Below are positions 1 to 9,760 of a stretch of DNA of 64,000 bases, one piece after another. Under the pieces are notes generated by a model that was not told the DNA's origin, ran no database searches, and saw nothing but the letters and a program-made list of their open reading frames with translations. The stretch comes from Lachnospiraceae bacterium (GTDB lineage Bacteria; Bacillota; Clostridia; Lachnospirales; Lachnospiraceae). Each line of letters begins with the position of its first letter. The first letter of the stretch is position 1. The translations under genes and the position numbers were made by a program. Location of the stretch: the NCBI GenBank assembly GCA_018384375.1, contig JAHAYJ010000023.1, positions 1 through 64,000 of the forward strand, read 5' to 3'.

Positions 1-3
1 ATT

Positions 4-1542
4 TTAGATTCTCGGCATATTCGGGGTTGCCGCCGGTCCTCTCTTTTCCCACTTGACCGGGACGGTCACTCCACTTTCCGATACCAGAACAAATGGAACC
101 TCCATCGCCTTGTTGTTCTGATTGTCCTCATAAATAAATTCTGCCACAAAACGGTAGATCGGCTTCACCGGTCCCTCCACCGTAATCTCATATTCCACTT
201 CTTTAATCCCGTCTCCCATATGAGCCATAGTAAGGAATACTGCCTGTTCCTTTTGCGGAGCAATCTGACATCCCTCTCTTGCATACAAATAAACGTTGAC
301 TCTGTCTGAGGTTACCGCCTTGGAGGTATTAGAAAGAATAAATTTAATCTTCTTTGGCTCTCCGCTTACAATTGTGGGATCACCGCAATAATCGAGACGA
401 ACATTTAAATAGGGGAACCCGAAACGCACCACCTTCATCTCGTCATAGATGTTTTGGAAGTATGGCTTTGCATAGAAGCTTTCATTGTTCCATTCTCTCA
501 ACTGGTACTTTTCAAATGCCTGCTGATGCAAGGCAATCACGCGATCCGTCAGCTCTTCCACTGTCCTGGGAATCCTTCCGTACATTAAAAACGGATTAAT
601 GCTGATGGTGACAAGCTTGTTTCCGATAGGCTTAACCCACTTTTCATCAAATATCTGTGTTCCATACATGATTCCATACAGGGCTGCGATCGTCCCGGCA
701 GTACAATCGGTATCCTCACCATAGTTCACTGCCGTGCACATTGCCTTTTCAAAATCCCCCTCACCAAAAAGAAGTCCATAAATGATGATCATGATGTTGG
801 AGGGAACATCCCAGCCCATCCTGCCTTCTCCATAACCCTTTTCCTCATCCTCATCCGCGATGGCATGCCATTCCAGATGTCCGATATAGTTTTGCATGAT
901 ATATTCCCGGCTCTCTGCCACCGTCATTCCTTTATCATACGTTGCAATGGCGTCTCTTATTACTTTGCTGACCGCACAGTTCTCCGGGATATAGCTGAGT
1001 CCGATGTTGATCAGTTCCCGTATATCCTTTTCATAAAAGGCAACGCTTTCCATTGCTGCAACAAATACCTCGGCATAAACCCCTTCCCCGTCTCCGTGGT
1101 CAACAATGGCATCTTCAAAGGCATACTTTGCAGCAAGCTGCGGATAGCCCGGATAGAGGCATGCCCAGATATCTGCCCTGATGTAAGAACCGCAGCTGTC
1201 CTTAAAGGAATTGTTAAAGCTTCCGCTGACAGGCGGCTGTAAGCCGGCACGCAGATTGGTCTTAGCCGTTCCGTATTCCGCATGTGTGAAAATCATATAC
1301 TCATTAAAATACTCTCCCAGCACCTTTGCATCCACATCAATCCCCTTTTCCTCCAGTGCAAGAAGCCATAGGATCTGAATATCCAGATCATCATTGGGAA
1401 GCGGCTCCCCGGTGATATCATGGGTATAATAGGTCACATTGTTTTTCTTTCTCTCCCATTCCATCGGCATTCCCAAGGTCCCACCAATATTCTTTCCCAG
1501 CCAGCAGCCGGAAACTCTGTCCCGATATTCTTTTAAATCCAT
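4..1542 (-). CDS. ADP-ribosylglycohydrolase (DraG-like) family protein
   Basis: Complete 512-aa ORF; GCWLGKNIGGTLGMPME N-terminus, NDDLDIQ and YGEDTDCTAGTIAALYG motifs typical of the ADP-ribosylglycohydrolase fold. Confidence 0.85.
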   Translation of the reverse strand: MDLKEYRDRVSGCWLGKNIGGTLGMPMEWERKKNNVTYYTHDITGEPLPNDDLDIQILWLLALEEKGIDVDAKVLGEYFNEYMIFTHAEYGTAKTNLRAGLQPPVSGSFNNSFKDSCGSYIRADIWACLYPGYPQLAAKYAFEDAIVDHGDGEGVYAEVFVAAMESVAFYEKDIRELINIGLSYIPENCAVSKVIRDAIATYDKGMTVAESREYIMQNYIGHLEWHAIADEDEEKGYGEGRMGWDVPSNIMIIIYGLLFGEGDFEKAMCTAVNYGEDTDCTAGTIAALYGIMYGTQIFDEKWVKPIGNKLVTISINPFLMYGRIPRTVEELTDRVIALHQQAFEKYQLREWNNESFYAKPYFQNIYDEMKVVRFGFPYLNVRLDYCGDPTIVSGEPKKIKFILSNTSKAVTSDRVNVYLYAREGCQIAPQKEQAVFLTMAHMGDGIKEVEYEITVEGPVKPIYRFVAEFIYEDNQNNKAMEVPFVLVSESGVTVPVKWEKRGPAATPNMPRI

Positions 1543-1586
1543 TTTTCCTCCATTCTGTTTCGCTTTCCTGAAACAATATCTATTTT

Positions 1587-2492
1587 TTACAGGCTCTCCC
1601 TGAATTTTCGAATCTCCTCCAGATACTTCTGTCCAAGAGGACTGATTGAAACTCCCTTCCGCTTCAGATAACCAATCGTCATAATCTCATCCGATTTCAA
1701 CTTGATTGCGCAATAGTCCGAACCATTTAAATTTTCACAGATAATTCCGGAGCAGAGCGTGTATCCGTTCAGCCCTACCATCAGATTCAGCATGGTTGCT
1801 CTGTCATTTGCCTTGATCAACCGTTTATACGCATAAGTACTGAGTACCTCCTCCGCAAAATAGAAGGAATTGTTTACCCCCTGCTCAAAAGACAGACAGG
1901 GATATTCCTCCAGTTCTTCGAGGGCAATTTCTTCTTTTTTTGCAAGAGGATGACCTTTCCAAAGATACACATAAATTCCGCATTTTAAAATATCATGGAA
2001 CTCCAGTTCAAATTCCTGAAACAGCTTGGAAAGAACGGCACGGTTAAAGTCATTCAGATAAAGGATTCCGATTTCACTTCTGAAGTTTTTCACATCCTCA
2101 ATGACCTCGTAGGTCTTTGTCTCGTGCACCGCAAACTCATACTCATCCATGCCAAACTGCTTCACCATCTCCACAAAAGCCTTGACCGCAAAGGAATAGT
2201 GCTGCATGGAAACACTAAACCGTTTCTTGCTGTTCTTTTTCTCTATGTACCGGTTCTCCACCAGACGATACTGTTCCACTACCTGTCTGGCGTAGCCCAA
2301 AAATTCCTCTCCCTCCGGTGTGATACTGACACCGCGGTTGCTGCGGTTAAAAACCGTGATACCGATTTCCTCCTCCAGCTCCCTGATTGCCTGAGAAAGA
2401 CTTGGCTGCGCAATAAAGAGTGTCCGTGCCGCCTCATTCATGGAATGGGTATCTGCAATTGCTATTACATATCGAAGCTGCGTCAGTGTCAT
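1587..2492 (-). CDS. LysR family transcriptional regulator
   Basis: N-terminal HTH MTLTQLRYVIAIADTHSMNEAARTLFIAQPSLSQAIRELEEEIG; start trimmed to the ATG preceded by a GGGAGG RBS. Confidence 0.9.
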   Translation of the reverse strand: MTLTQLRYVIAIADTHSMNEAARTLFIAQPSLSQAIRELEEEIGITVFNRSNRGVSITPEGEEFLGYARQVVEQYRLVENRYIEKKNSKKRFSVSMQHYSFAVKAFVEMVKQFGMDEYEFAVHETKTYEVIEDVKNFRSEIGILYLNDFNRAVLSKLFQEFELEFHDILKCGIYVYLWKGHPLAKKEEIALEELEEYPCLSFEQGVNNSFYFAEEVLSTYAYKRLIKANDRATMLNLMVGLNGYTLCSGIICENLNGSDYCAIKLKSDEIMTIGYLKRKGVSISPLGQKYLEEIRKFRESL

Positions 2493-2530
2493 TTTGTCCT
2501 CCCTTTCCCAAAGTCCACCCGTGAACTCAA

Positions 2531-2563
2531 AACAACCCTGGAACACCATTCCAGGGTTGCTCA
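2531..2563 (-). terminator. Hairpin (CAACCCTGGAA..TTCCAGGGTTG) between metQ-like and lysR genes
   Basis: Perfect 11-bp inverted repeat downstream of the metQ-like stop on the minus strand; no strong U-tract. Confidence 0.5.
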
Positions 2564-2589
2564 ATCACATTATACACGATTTCTTTTCA

Positions 2590-3402
2590 TTATTCAAAAG
2601 GAATTACAGCACCGTCATAAGTATCATTGATGTAGGTCTTAATAGCATCGGATTTTAATGCCTCTACCAGAGCTTTGATCTTTGCACTGTTTTCATTTCC
2701 TTCCTTCACAGCAATCACATTCACGTAGGTCTTTGCTGCCTCTGAGTCGGTACTCTCATAGGCAATGGAATCCTTCGCTACAGAATAGCCTGCTTCCAGT
2801 GCGTAGTTTCCGTTTAATACCACGAATGCGACCTCTCCTACCACTCTGGGTACCTGAGCTGCTTCCAGCTCTACGATTTCAAGGTTGTAAGGATTATCTA
2901 CAATATCATTTACAGTTGCCTCTAATCCTGCATCATCCTTCAGCGTGATCAGACCGTTGTCCTGAAGCAGAAGAAGTGCTCTTGCTTCGTTTGTTGTATC
3001 ATTGGGAACGGCAATGCTGTCGCCGTCTGCCACTTCGTCAAGAGAAGCTTTGGTTCCGGGATAAATTCCGAAGGGCTCGTAGTGAATACCGCCAGCATTA
3101 ACTAGATGGGTTCCCTTTTCTTCATTAAAGCTGTTAAGGTAAGGGATATGCTGGAAATAGTTTGCGTCAAACTCACCACTCTCTACCACCTCATTCGGCT
3201 GTACATAGTCATCAAATACGGTTACCTGCAGATCATAGCCCTGCTCCTCCAAAATCGGCTTTACCTGCTCCAGAATTTCTGAATGGGGCGTTGCTGATGC
3301 TGCCACCTTGATCACCTTGTCATCCTTGCTGCTTCCACCGCAACCTGTCAGGGTACCTGCAATAAGTGCACCCGTCAATAAAACTGCCAAAAACTTTTTC
3401 AT
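2590..3402 (-). CDS. metQ: MetQ/NlpA family substrate-binding lipoprotein
   Basis: Lipobox LTGCGGSSKDDKVIKVAASATPHSEILEQVKPILEEQGYDLQVTVFDDYVQPNEV typical of the NlpA/MetQ family. Confidence 0.85.
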   Translation of the reverse strand: MKKFLAVLLTGALIAGTLTGCGGSSKDDKVIKVAASATPHSEILEQVKPILEEQGYDLQVTVFDDYVQPNEVVESGEFDANYFQHIPYLNSFNEEKGTHLVNAGGIHYEPFGIYPGTKASLDEVADGDSIAVPNDTTNEARALLLLQDNGLITLKDDAGLEATVNDIVDNPYNLEIVELEAAQVPRVVGEVAFVVLNGNYALEAGYSVAKDSIAYESTDSEAAKTYVNVIAVKEGNENSAKIKALVEALKSDAIKTYINDTYDGAVIPFE

Positions 3403-3486
3403 AATACTTTCCTCCTGTTAATTGGTTTATCTTTGTTCGATAGACAGAGTATAGCATTCCTTACAGCTTTTGTACAATACAGAAAA

Positions 3487-3529
3487 AATGTTGCCAGCTA
3501 TAGGATCAGCCTATAACCGGCAACATTTC
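3487..3529 (-). terminator. Rho-independent terminator of the ABC exporter operon
   Basis: Minus strand AATGTTGCCGGTTATAGGCTGATCCTATAGCTGGCAACATTTTTTCTG: long stem followed by T-run. Confidence 0.8.
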
Positions 3530-3546
3530 CAATCAGCTTATTTATC

Positions 3547-5550
3547 TTAATCCAGTTCACTTAATCCGGTATAAAGCTGATAATAGCGTCCTTTTTGCTT
3601 TAGCAGATCCTCATGGTCGCCCCGCTCAATGATCACACCGTTCTCAAGCACCATAATAGCATTGGCATTTCTGACCGTCGAAAGCCTGTGGGCAATGACA
3701 AGTGTTGTGCGCTCTGCCATCAGACGATCCATTCCTTTCTCGATATGCTTTTCTGTTCTGGTATCAACAGAGCTGGTCGCTTCATCCAGAATCAGGATCG
3801 GAGCCTTGGAAATTGCAGCTCTTGCAATGTTGATCAGCTGTCTCTGCCCCTGGCTTAAGTTTGCTCCGTCACCCTCCAGCATGGTGTCATAACCATGCTC
3901 CAGACGGATGATAAAGGAATGGGCACTTGCCATCTTAGCTGCCTGCTCTACCTCTTCATCGGTTGCATCCAGTCTTCCGTAACGGATATTTTCACGGACT
4001 GTTCCCGTAAACAGGTGAGTGTCCTGAAGCACCATGGAAATATTCTTACGAAGATCATCTCGTTTCAGTTCTTTGATCGGAATCTCATCAATCGTGATCA
4101 TTCCCTCGTCAATATCATAAAAGCGGTTGATCAGGTTTGTAATTGTTGTCTTTCCAGCTCCGGTAGAACCCACAAAAGCAATCTTCTGTCCCGGCTTTGC
4201 ATACAGAGAAATCTTTTTCAAAATTGTTTTGTCAGGATTATAGCCAAAGGTGACGTCCTTTAGTGTAACGGCTCCTTTCACTTCCTTGTAGTAATGCTTC
4301 TCATCCTCCCGGCATACATCCTGACTGAAATTTTCATCCAGCGTTATAGCGTTTGCCTTGGGAATTGCATAATAGTTCTTTCCGTTCTCCTCAATGATAC
4401 TCACTGCGTTCTCTGTATCCTCTTTTTCCGGCAGTTCATCCATAACCGCAAACACCCGTTCCGCACCGGCAAGAGCAGAAAAAATGGTATTGACCTGCAT
4501 GGCAACCTCATTGATAGGACGTGAAAACTGTCTGGAATAATTTACAAATACCGTCAGTCCTCCGAGATCAAAGCCCCGGAGTACACAGAGAATTCCTCCG
4601 ATACAGGCAGTTAAGGAATAGCTTACCTGGCTCAGGTTGCCCATGACAGGTCCCATAATACCGCCAAAAAACTGTGCCTTAATCTGCTTGCCGCGAAGAT
4701 CCTGATTCAGATATTCAAACTCTTCCTCTGCTTCTTCCTCGTGACAGAATACCTTGACCACCTTCTGTCCCGTCACAGTTTCCTCAATATATCCGTTCAG
4801 CGTACCAATTGCCGCCTGCTGTGCCTGGTAATATTTTCTGCTCTTGCTTCCTACCAGCTGTACTGCCTTCAGCATCACCGGTATCATGAAAACCGTGATG
4901 AGCGTAAGCCATACATTTGTATAAACCATCAACGCAAAGGTGCCAACGATGGTAATAGAGCCCGAGATCAGCTGAACTACTGTATTATTCAGCATTTCTC
5001 CTATTGCATCCACGTCATTGGTGAAGCGGCTCATCAAATCACCATGATTATTGGTATCATAGTATCTTACCGGAAGCTTCTGCATCTTTGAGAAAAGATC
5101 ATTACGCAGCTTCTGGATTGCTCCCTGGGATACCGTTATCATGATCCTCTGCTGAAGATACTGTGCCAGCACTGCCACAAGATAAATACACAGCATCGCC
5201 AGAATTCCCTTCAGCAACCCGGCTACACTTCTTCCTTCCGAGGTCAGTCCGTTGATAATAGGCCTCAGCATATAGGAGCCTGCCAGGTTGGCAATCGTAC
5301 CACCAATCACACACAGGATCACAATTGCCAGCAGTATTTTTTGACCGGCAATATAGGAAAACAGCCTGCCAACGGTTCTTTTCAATTCCTTGGGCTTTCC
5401 TGTGCCCATAGCGCCTCTGCCTCCATGACGTCCCGGTCCTCCCGGCATCCTGGGCCCCTTTTTCTCCTGTGTAACAGGAATATCATTTTTTGCGGGATTC
5501 AGTTTACTTTCATATTTTTTCTGCAAATATTCCAGTTTTTCAGGTCTCAT
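3547..5550 (-). CDS. ABC transporter ATP-binding/permease protein (multidrug exporter half, MdlB-like)
   Basis: TM domain plus Walker A GSTGAGKTT, signature LSQGQRQ, Walker B LILDEATSSVD. Confidence 0.93.
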   Translation of the reverse strand: MRPEKLEYLQKKYESKLNPAKNDIPVTQEKKGPRMPGGPGRHGGRGAMGTGKPKELKRTVGRLFSYIAGQKILLAIVILCVIGGTIANLAGSYMLRPIINGLTSEGRSVAGLLKGILAMLCIYLVAVLAQYLQQRIMITVSQGAIQKLRNDLFSKMQKLPVRYYDTNNHGDLMSRFTNDVDAIGEMLNNTVVQLISGSITIVGTFALMVYTNVWLTLITVFMIPVMLKAVQLVGSKSRKYYQAQQAAIGTLNGYIEETVTGQKVVKVFCHEEEAEEEFEYLNQDLRGKQIKAQFFGGIMGPVMGNLSQVSYSLTACIGGILCVLRGFDLGGLTVFVNYSRQFSRPINEVAMQVNTIFSALAGAERVFAVMDELPEKEDTENAVSIIEENGKNYYAIPKANAITLDENFSQDVCREDEKHYYKEVKGAVTLKDVTFGYNPDKTILKKISLYAKPGQKIAFVGSTGAGKTTITNLINRFYDIDEGMITIDEIPIKELKRDDLRKNISMVLQDTHLFTGTVRENIRYGRLDATDEEVEQAAKMASAHSFIIRLEHGYDTMLEGDGANLSQGQRQLINIARAAISKAPILILDEATSSVDTRTEKHIEKGMDRLMAERTTLVIAHRLSTVRNANAIMVLENGVIIERGDHEDLLKQKGRYYQLYTGLSELD

Positions 5551-7283
5551 GATGCACTCACCTCCTTATCCATCTGTGAATAATAGATTTCCCGGTAAGC
5601 CTCACAATCTGCAAGAAGCTGCTCATGGCCTCCCATTCCCACAATTTCTCCGTCATCCAGTACCAGAATCTTATCTGCTTCCATGACAGAAGTAATTCTC
5701 TGCGCGATAATGATCTTAGTTGTATCCTTCAGTGTACCTGAAAAGCTTTCCCTGATTTTCGCTTCGGTAGCAGTATCCACAGCGCTGGTGGAATCATCCA
5801 GGATCAGAATTTTAGGCTTTTTGAGCAGTGCCCTGGCGATACACAGTCTCTGCTTCTGACCACCAGACACATTCACACCGCCCTGTCCCAGCTCTGTCTC
5901 ATAGCCTTCTGTAAAGGAGTTTACAAAGTCATCTGCCTGAGCTGCCTTTGCTGCACTCACAATTTCCTCCTCCAATGCCTGTTCATCTCCCCACATCAGG
6001 TTTTCCATAATACTGCCGGAGAAAAGAACGTTCTTCTGAAGTACCATACCGACTCCCTCTCGCAAATGCTTGAGCGAATAATCCTTTACATTCACGCCGT
6101 CTACAAGTACCTCCCCCTGATCCACATCATACAATCTTGGGATCATCTGCACCAATGTTGTCTTTCCGCTGCCGGTAGAACCGATGATACCAAGCACCTG
6201 TCCGGTCTCAATGGTAAAGCTGATATGGGAAAGAACCGGTTCCTTATTCTCCTTGTAGTAACGGAAGGTCACATCCTTGAATTCCACCCTGCCGCTGTCA
6301 ACTGTTTTGTCCGGCAAAGCGCAGCCCTCATCTGTCAACGTCACCTTCGTATCCAAAACCTCCATAATTCGATGAAGGGAAGCAATTGCTCTTGAGCTCT
6401 GCAAAAGTACCATTGCCAGCATCATCAGAGACATCAGTATCTGCACAATGTAGGAAGTAAAAGCAGTAAGATCGCCTACAGGCATCTGCCCTGCCAGAAT
6501 CTGCTTTCCTCCAAACCAGACAACAGCCAGCGTTGTTGCATTCATCAGAAACATCATCACCGGCATGGTAAAAATGATAGCATTAAATGCACTTAAACTT
6601 GCCGTCTTTAAATTCTCATTCGACTTAGCAAAACGTTCCTCCTCGTACTCCCCTCTCACAAAGGATTTTACCACTCTCACATTGGTAAGCACCTCCTGAA
6701 TATTGGAGTTCAGCATATCCAACTTTTTCTGCATGGTATCGAACCTTGGAAAAGCTGTCTTGATAATCAGAACTATCACCAGAATCAAAATAGGGATTAC
6801 CACCAAGATCACCAATGCCAGCCTGGCATTCATCATAAATGCCATAATGAGTGCTCCGATCAGCATTCCCGGCGCACGCAGCATCATACGAAGCGCCATA
6901 TTGATCAGATTCTGCACCTGCGTGATATCATTGGTCAGCCTGGTAACCAACGATCCCGTGCTGAATCGGTCCAGATTGGCAAATGAAAATTTCTGTACCT
7001 GATCAAACACATCACTTCTTAGGTCAGAAGAAAAGCTGATTGCCGCTTTCGCTGCAAAATATGCGCCTCCGACTCCACCTGCCATCATTAAAAGTGCCGT
7101 GATCACCATGACGACTCCCATACCGATGATGTAGGGCACATCATGGTTTGCAGCGCCGATGTTGATAATGTTTGCCATAAACTTAGGCAAAACCACTTCT
7201 CCGATCACCTCCACAATCATGAGGATCGGCCCTATGATAAATGCCGGCAGATATGGCTTTATATACTTCCAATATCTTTTCAT
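5547..7283 (-). CDS. ABC transporter ATP-binding/permease protein (partner half)
   Basis: TM domain plus GSTGSGKTT, VSGGQKQR, LILDDSTSAVD; overlaps the next ORF by 4 bp, so translationally coupled. Confidence 0.93.
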   Translation of the reverse strand: MKRYWKYIKPYLPAFIIGPILMIVEVIGEVVLPKFMANIINIGAANHDVPYIIGMGVVMVITALLMMAGGVGGAYFAAKAAISFSSDLRSDVFDQVQKFSFANLDRFSTGSLVTRLTNDITQVQNLINMALRMMLRAPGMLIGALIMAFMMNARLALVILVVIPILILVIVLIIKTAFPRFDTMQKKLDMLNSNIQEVLTNVRVVKSFVRGEYEEERFAKSNENLKTASLSAFNAIIFTMPVMMFLMNATTLAVVWFGGKQILAGQMPVGDLTAFTSYIVQILMSLMMLAMVLLQSSRAIASLHRIMEVLDTKVTLTDEGCALPDKTVDSGRVEFKDVTFRYYKENKEPVLSHISFTIETGQVLGIIGSTGSGKTTLVQMIPRLYDVDQGEVLVDGVNVKDYSLKHLREGVGMVLQKNVLFSGSIMENLMWGDEQALEEEIVSAAKAAQADDFVNSFTEGYETELGQGGVNVSGGQKQRLCIARALLKKPKILILDDSTSAVDTATEAKIRESFSGTLKDTTKIIIAQRITSVMEADKILVLDDGEIVGMGGHEQLLADCEAYREIYYSQMDKEVSAS

Positions 7284-7299
7284 AATCTTTCTCCTCGTT

Positions 7300-7758
7300 T
7301 TATACTCCGCTCTTTTTTACTACCTGATTGATCTTATCCTTATTCTGAAGGACTCTGTTCAGAAATTCCTCCATTTTGAGAATCTCTCCTTCTGTAAATC
7401 CATAAAGTGCCGCACCTTCCATTTCATGAAAGAAATCCTGGCTTTCCTCAATGGCGGCTTTTCCTTTTTCCGTAATCACCACATGGTTCATACGGTTATC
7501 CTCCGTATCACACTGTCTCTTGATATATCCCGCCTTCTCCAGTCGTTTCAGGGAAACCGCCACTGCTGCTCCTGAGATTTCCAGCTTCTCTGCAAGCTCA
7601 GTCTGAGAACAGTCCGGATAATCACCGAGAAACATCAGCATCCTGTGCTGACCTCTGTACAATCCGGTGATTTTTACTCTCCGGTCAATAGAGCATTTCA
7701 TCATATGATCCACACTTCTCAAAAGATGCATGATCTGATGTCTTTTATCCTCCTCCAT
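7300..7758 (-). CDS. MarR family transcriptional regulator
   Basis: wHTH region (QTELAEKLEISGAAVAVSLKRLEKAGYIKRQCDTEDNRMNHVVITEKGK); start set to the ATG after AAGGAGG. Confidence 0.9.
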   Translation of the reverse strand: MEEDKRHQIMHLLRSVDHMMKCSIDRRVKITGLYRGQHRMLMFLGDYPDCSQTELAEKLEISGAAVAVSLKRLEKAGYIKRQCDTEDNRMNHVVITEKGKAAIEESQDFFHEMEGAALYGFTEGEILKMEEFLNRVLQNKDKINQVVKKSGV

Positions 7759-7792
7759 TTTTCCTCCTTGCATTTTATTAAATACTTAACCT

Positions 7793-7842
7793 TTAACTAG
7801 TTAACTATTAGAGATTATATGTTCTGTTTCTCTCTGTGTCAA
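7793..7842 (-). promoter_or_regulatory. Promoter TTGACA-N17-TATAAT with palindrome TTAACTAGTTAA near the start site
   Basis: Minus strand -35 at 7837-7842, -10 at 7814-7819, 12-bp perfect palindrome at 7793-7804. Confidence 0.75.
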
Positions 7843-7889
7843 CCTACATTCCATAATTTAACAAATGGGATATTTTTTTTAGAAAAAAT

Positions 7890-8654
7890 TTAGAAACCAT
7901 ATCGGCGAAGCAGATATAGCAGCAACAGATGAACCGGATAGAAGGCATAAAAAACATATTTCAGTTTCATTCCTCTTTCCCCATTATAAAAGGAAAGCGG
8001 AATGCAGGAAAAGCATGCCGGCCACTCCCAAAAAAAGGAACCGCAGCCCAAAAGAAGCTGTAGAGAGCGGTTTTTTCTGAAAATGAAAAAGAGCCCGATT
8101 GCAAGGATACCACTGGCTCCGTAATCACAGGAAATTTTTTCAGCCAGAAAGCCTGTTGCCATCACCAATAAGATCTGCAGTCCCCACTGGGTCTCTAGGT
8201 CACGGCTTTTCACTTCTATCCATTCCATTCCCCACATGGTCAGAAATCCCAGCAAAAGGGTAAAAATCACATTTTGACTCTTCCAGTCTATAGGCTTTAG
8301 GGAAAATAAAAGATCAAACGGGATCTCCGAAATCAATGCAAACAAAAGCATTCTTAACGCATAACGGCTTCTGCTTCTTGTTTTTTCAAAGCCTTCCACC
8401 AAAAGAAAACAGAAAATAGGAAAGGCGAGCCTTCCCAATACTTTCCGCATAATCTGATACCCCAAATATACCCATCCGATACTGCCGCCCTCTATCATAC
8501 TGATCATATATTCCGGTGAACAGTTTTTAACGCTGTTAATACCATTTCTCACCAGTATCGTTCCAAGCACTGTATATGCCGTGTGATCGATCAGCATGGA
8601 AATCATGGCTATGATCTTTAGCATGCTTCCGGTCAATCCCTTTTTATTCCGCAT
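7890..8654 (-). CDS. TraX family membrane protein
   Basis: KGLTGSMLKIIAMISMLIDHTAY...GRLAFPIFCFLLVEGFEKT resembles TraX family; multiple TM segments. Confidence 0.8.
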   Translation of the reverse strand: MRNKKGLTGSMLKIIAMISMLIDHTAYTVLGTILVRNGINSVKNCSPEYMISMIEGGSIGWVYLGYQIMRKVLGRLAFPIFCFLLVEGFEKTRSRSRYALRMLLFALISEIPFDLLFSLKPIDWKSQNVIFTLLLGFLTMWGMEWIEVKSRDLETQWGLQILLVMATGFLAEKISCDYGASGILAIGLFFIFRKNRSLQLLLGCGSFFWEWPACFSCIPLSFYNGERGMKLKYVFYAFYPVHLLLLYLLRRYGF

Positions 8655-8748
8655 GTTACTTCCCTCTGCTATAATAGCTATGCTTTACCAGAATATCCTA
8701 CAACAATAACGGTCTCTTTTCAACTGGTATGGTTTAAAAGTTCTGATT

Positions 8749-8782
8749 TGGCACTTTTTATGGTGCCACCTCTGTCTATAAT
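8749..8782 (+). promoter_or_regulatory. Inverted repeat TGGCAC-N8-GTGCCA just upstream of a TATAAT -10 element
   Basis: IR at 8749-8768; TATAAT at 8777-8782, upstream of ECF S-component gene. Confidence 0.45.
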
Positions 8783-8833
8783 TAGATAACATAAACATAA
8801 TTAACGACATGAAACAAATGAGGAGGAACGATC

Positions 8834-9415
8834 ATGAAAAAACAAACAACACAGAAAATTGCTCTTACCGGGCTTATGGCAGCCTTATCCTATGTAGTTT
8901 TCACCTTTTTGCAGATCAAGATCCAGCTTCCCGGCGGTGACGCAACTTCCATTCATCTCGGGAATGCCGTCTGCGTACTTGGCGCATTACTTCTCGGCGG
9001 TGTCTATGGTGGACTTGGCGGCGCAATCGGTATGACTATCGGTGACCTTCTGGATCCGCAATACATTGTATATGCACCCAAAACCTTTCTTTTAAAGTTC
9101 TGCATCGGACTGATCGCCGGACTGATTGCACACAAGCTTGGTAAAATCACCACAGAAAAGGACAATAAGAAGGTGCTTATCTGGTCTACACTTGCCGCTG
9201 TAGGTGGACTTTTGTTTAACGTCATTTTTGATCCGCTGATCGGATATTACTATAAGCTGTTGATTCTGGGCAAGCCCGCTGCAGAATTGACCCTTGCATG
9301 GAATATCGGCGCTACGGCTATCAATGCGGTTACATCCACCATTGTTTCCGTAATTGTTTATATGGCGCTCCGTCCTGCACTGAAAAAAGCCGGATTATTC
9401 TTTACTTTAAGCTAA
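8834..9415 (+). CDS. ECF-type transporter S component
   Basis: KIALTGLMAALSYVVFTFLQIKIQLPGGDATSIHLGNAVCVLGALLLGGVYGGLGGAIGMTIGDLLDPQYI pattern of ECF S proteins; AGGAGG RBS. Confidence 0.85.
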   Translation: MKKQTTQKIALTGLMAALSYVVFTFLQIKIQLPGGDATSIHLGNAVCVLGALLLGGVYGGLGGAIGMTIGDLLDPQYIVYAPKTFLLKFCIGLIAGLIAHKLGKITTEKDNKKVLIWSTLAAVGGLLFNVIFDPLIGYYYKLLILGKPAAELTLAWNIGATAINAVTSTIVSVIVYMALRPALKKAGLFFTLS

Positions 9416-9452
9416 ACACAAATGCATACACAAAAACGATTATATCAGCAAT

Positions 9453-9498
9453 TAAGGGCACGCATCCTTCTGTTCCATAGGATGCATGCCCTTTTTCA
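9453..9498 (+). terminator. Rho-independent terminator
   Basis: AAGGGCACGCATCCT..AGGATGCATGCCCTTTTTC stem plus T-run. Confidence 0.8.
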
Positions 9499-9514
9499 TC
9501 CGCACAAAACTGAT

Positions 9515-9757
9515 TTATGCAAAGCAGGCCCGGAAGGGATTCAACATAAATCCGGCCAGCTTAAAGCAGGCAATACCAAGCGGAATCAGGATCAGGGTAC
9601 AACACAATACCACGCCCACCACTGCACAGATCAATGCACAGGGCAGACAGATGATCAATTTTAATACCGTCTTTAAAATACCTCCTGCCAGGCTGAAACA
9701 AAAGCCAAGAATCGTAAATACAATTATCAGGACAAGCAATAATAAGATTGTTAACAT
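9515..9757 (-). CDS. Small two-TM membrane protein
   Basis: 80-aa hydrophobic ORF at the end of the padR operon, close spacing to the upstream gene. Confidence 0.6.
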   Translation of the reverse strand: MLTILLLLVLIIVFTILGFCFSLAGGILKTVLKLIICLPCALICAVVGVVLCCTLILIPLGIACFKLAGFMLNPFRACFA

Positions 9758-9760
9758 AGA

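Noticed and set aside
354-599. Plus-strand ORF opposite the ADP-ribosylglycohydrolase gene
   Set aside because: Antisense shadow ORF with no family-like pattern; the minus-strand gene is convincing. The same reasoning applies to the many other antisense ORFs in the track.
2531-2563. T-box or other regulatory RNA near the lysR gene
   Set aside because: Only a simple hairpin is present; best explained as a terminator or stabilising stem-loop after the metQ-like gene.
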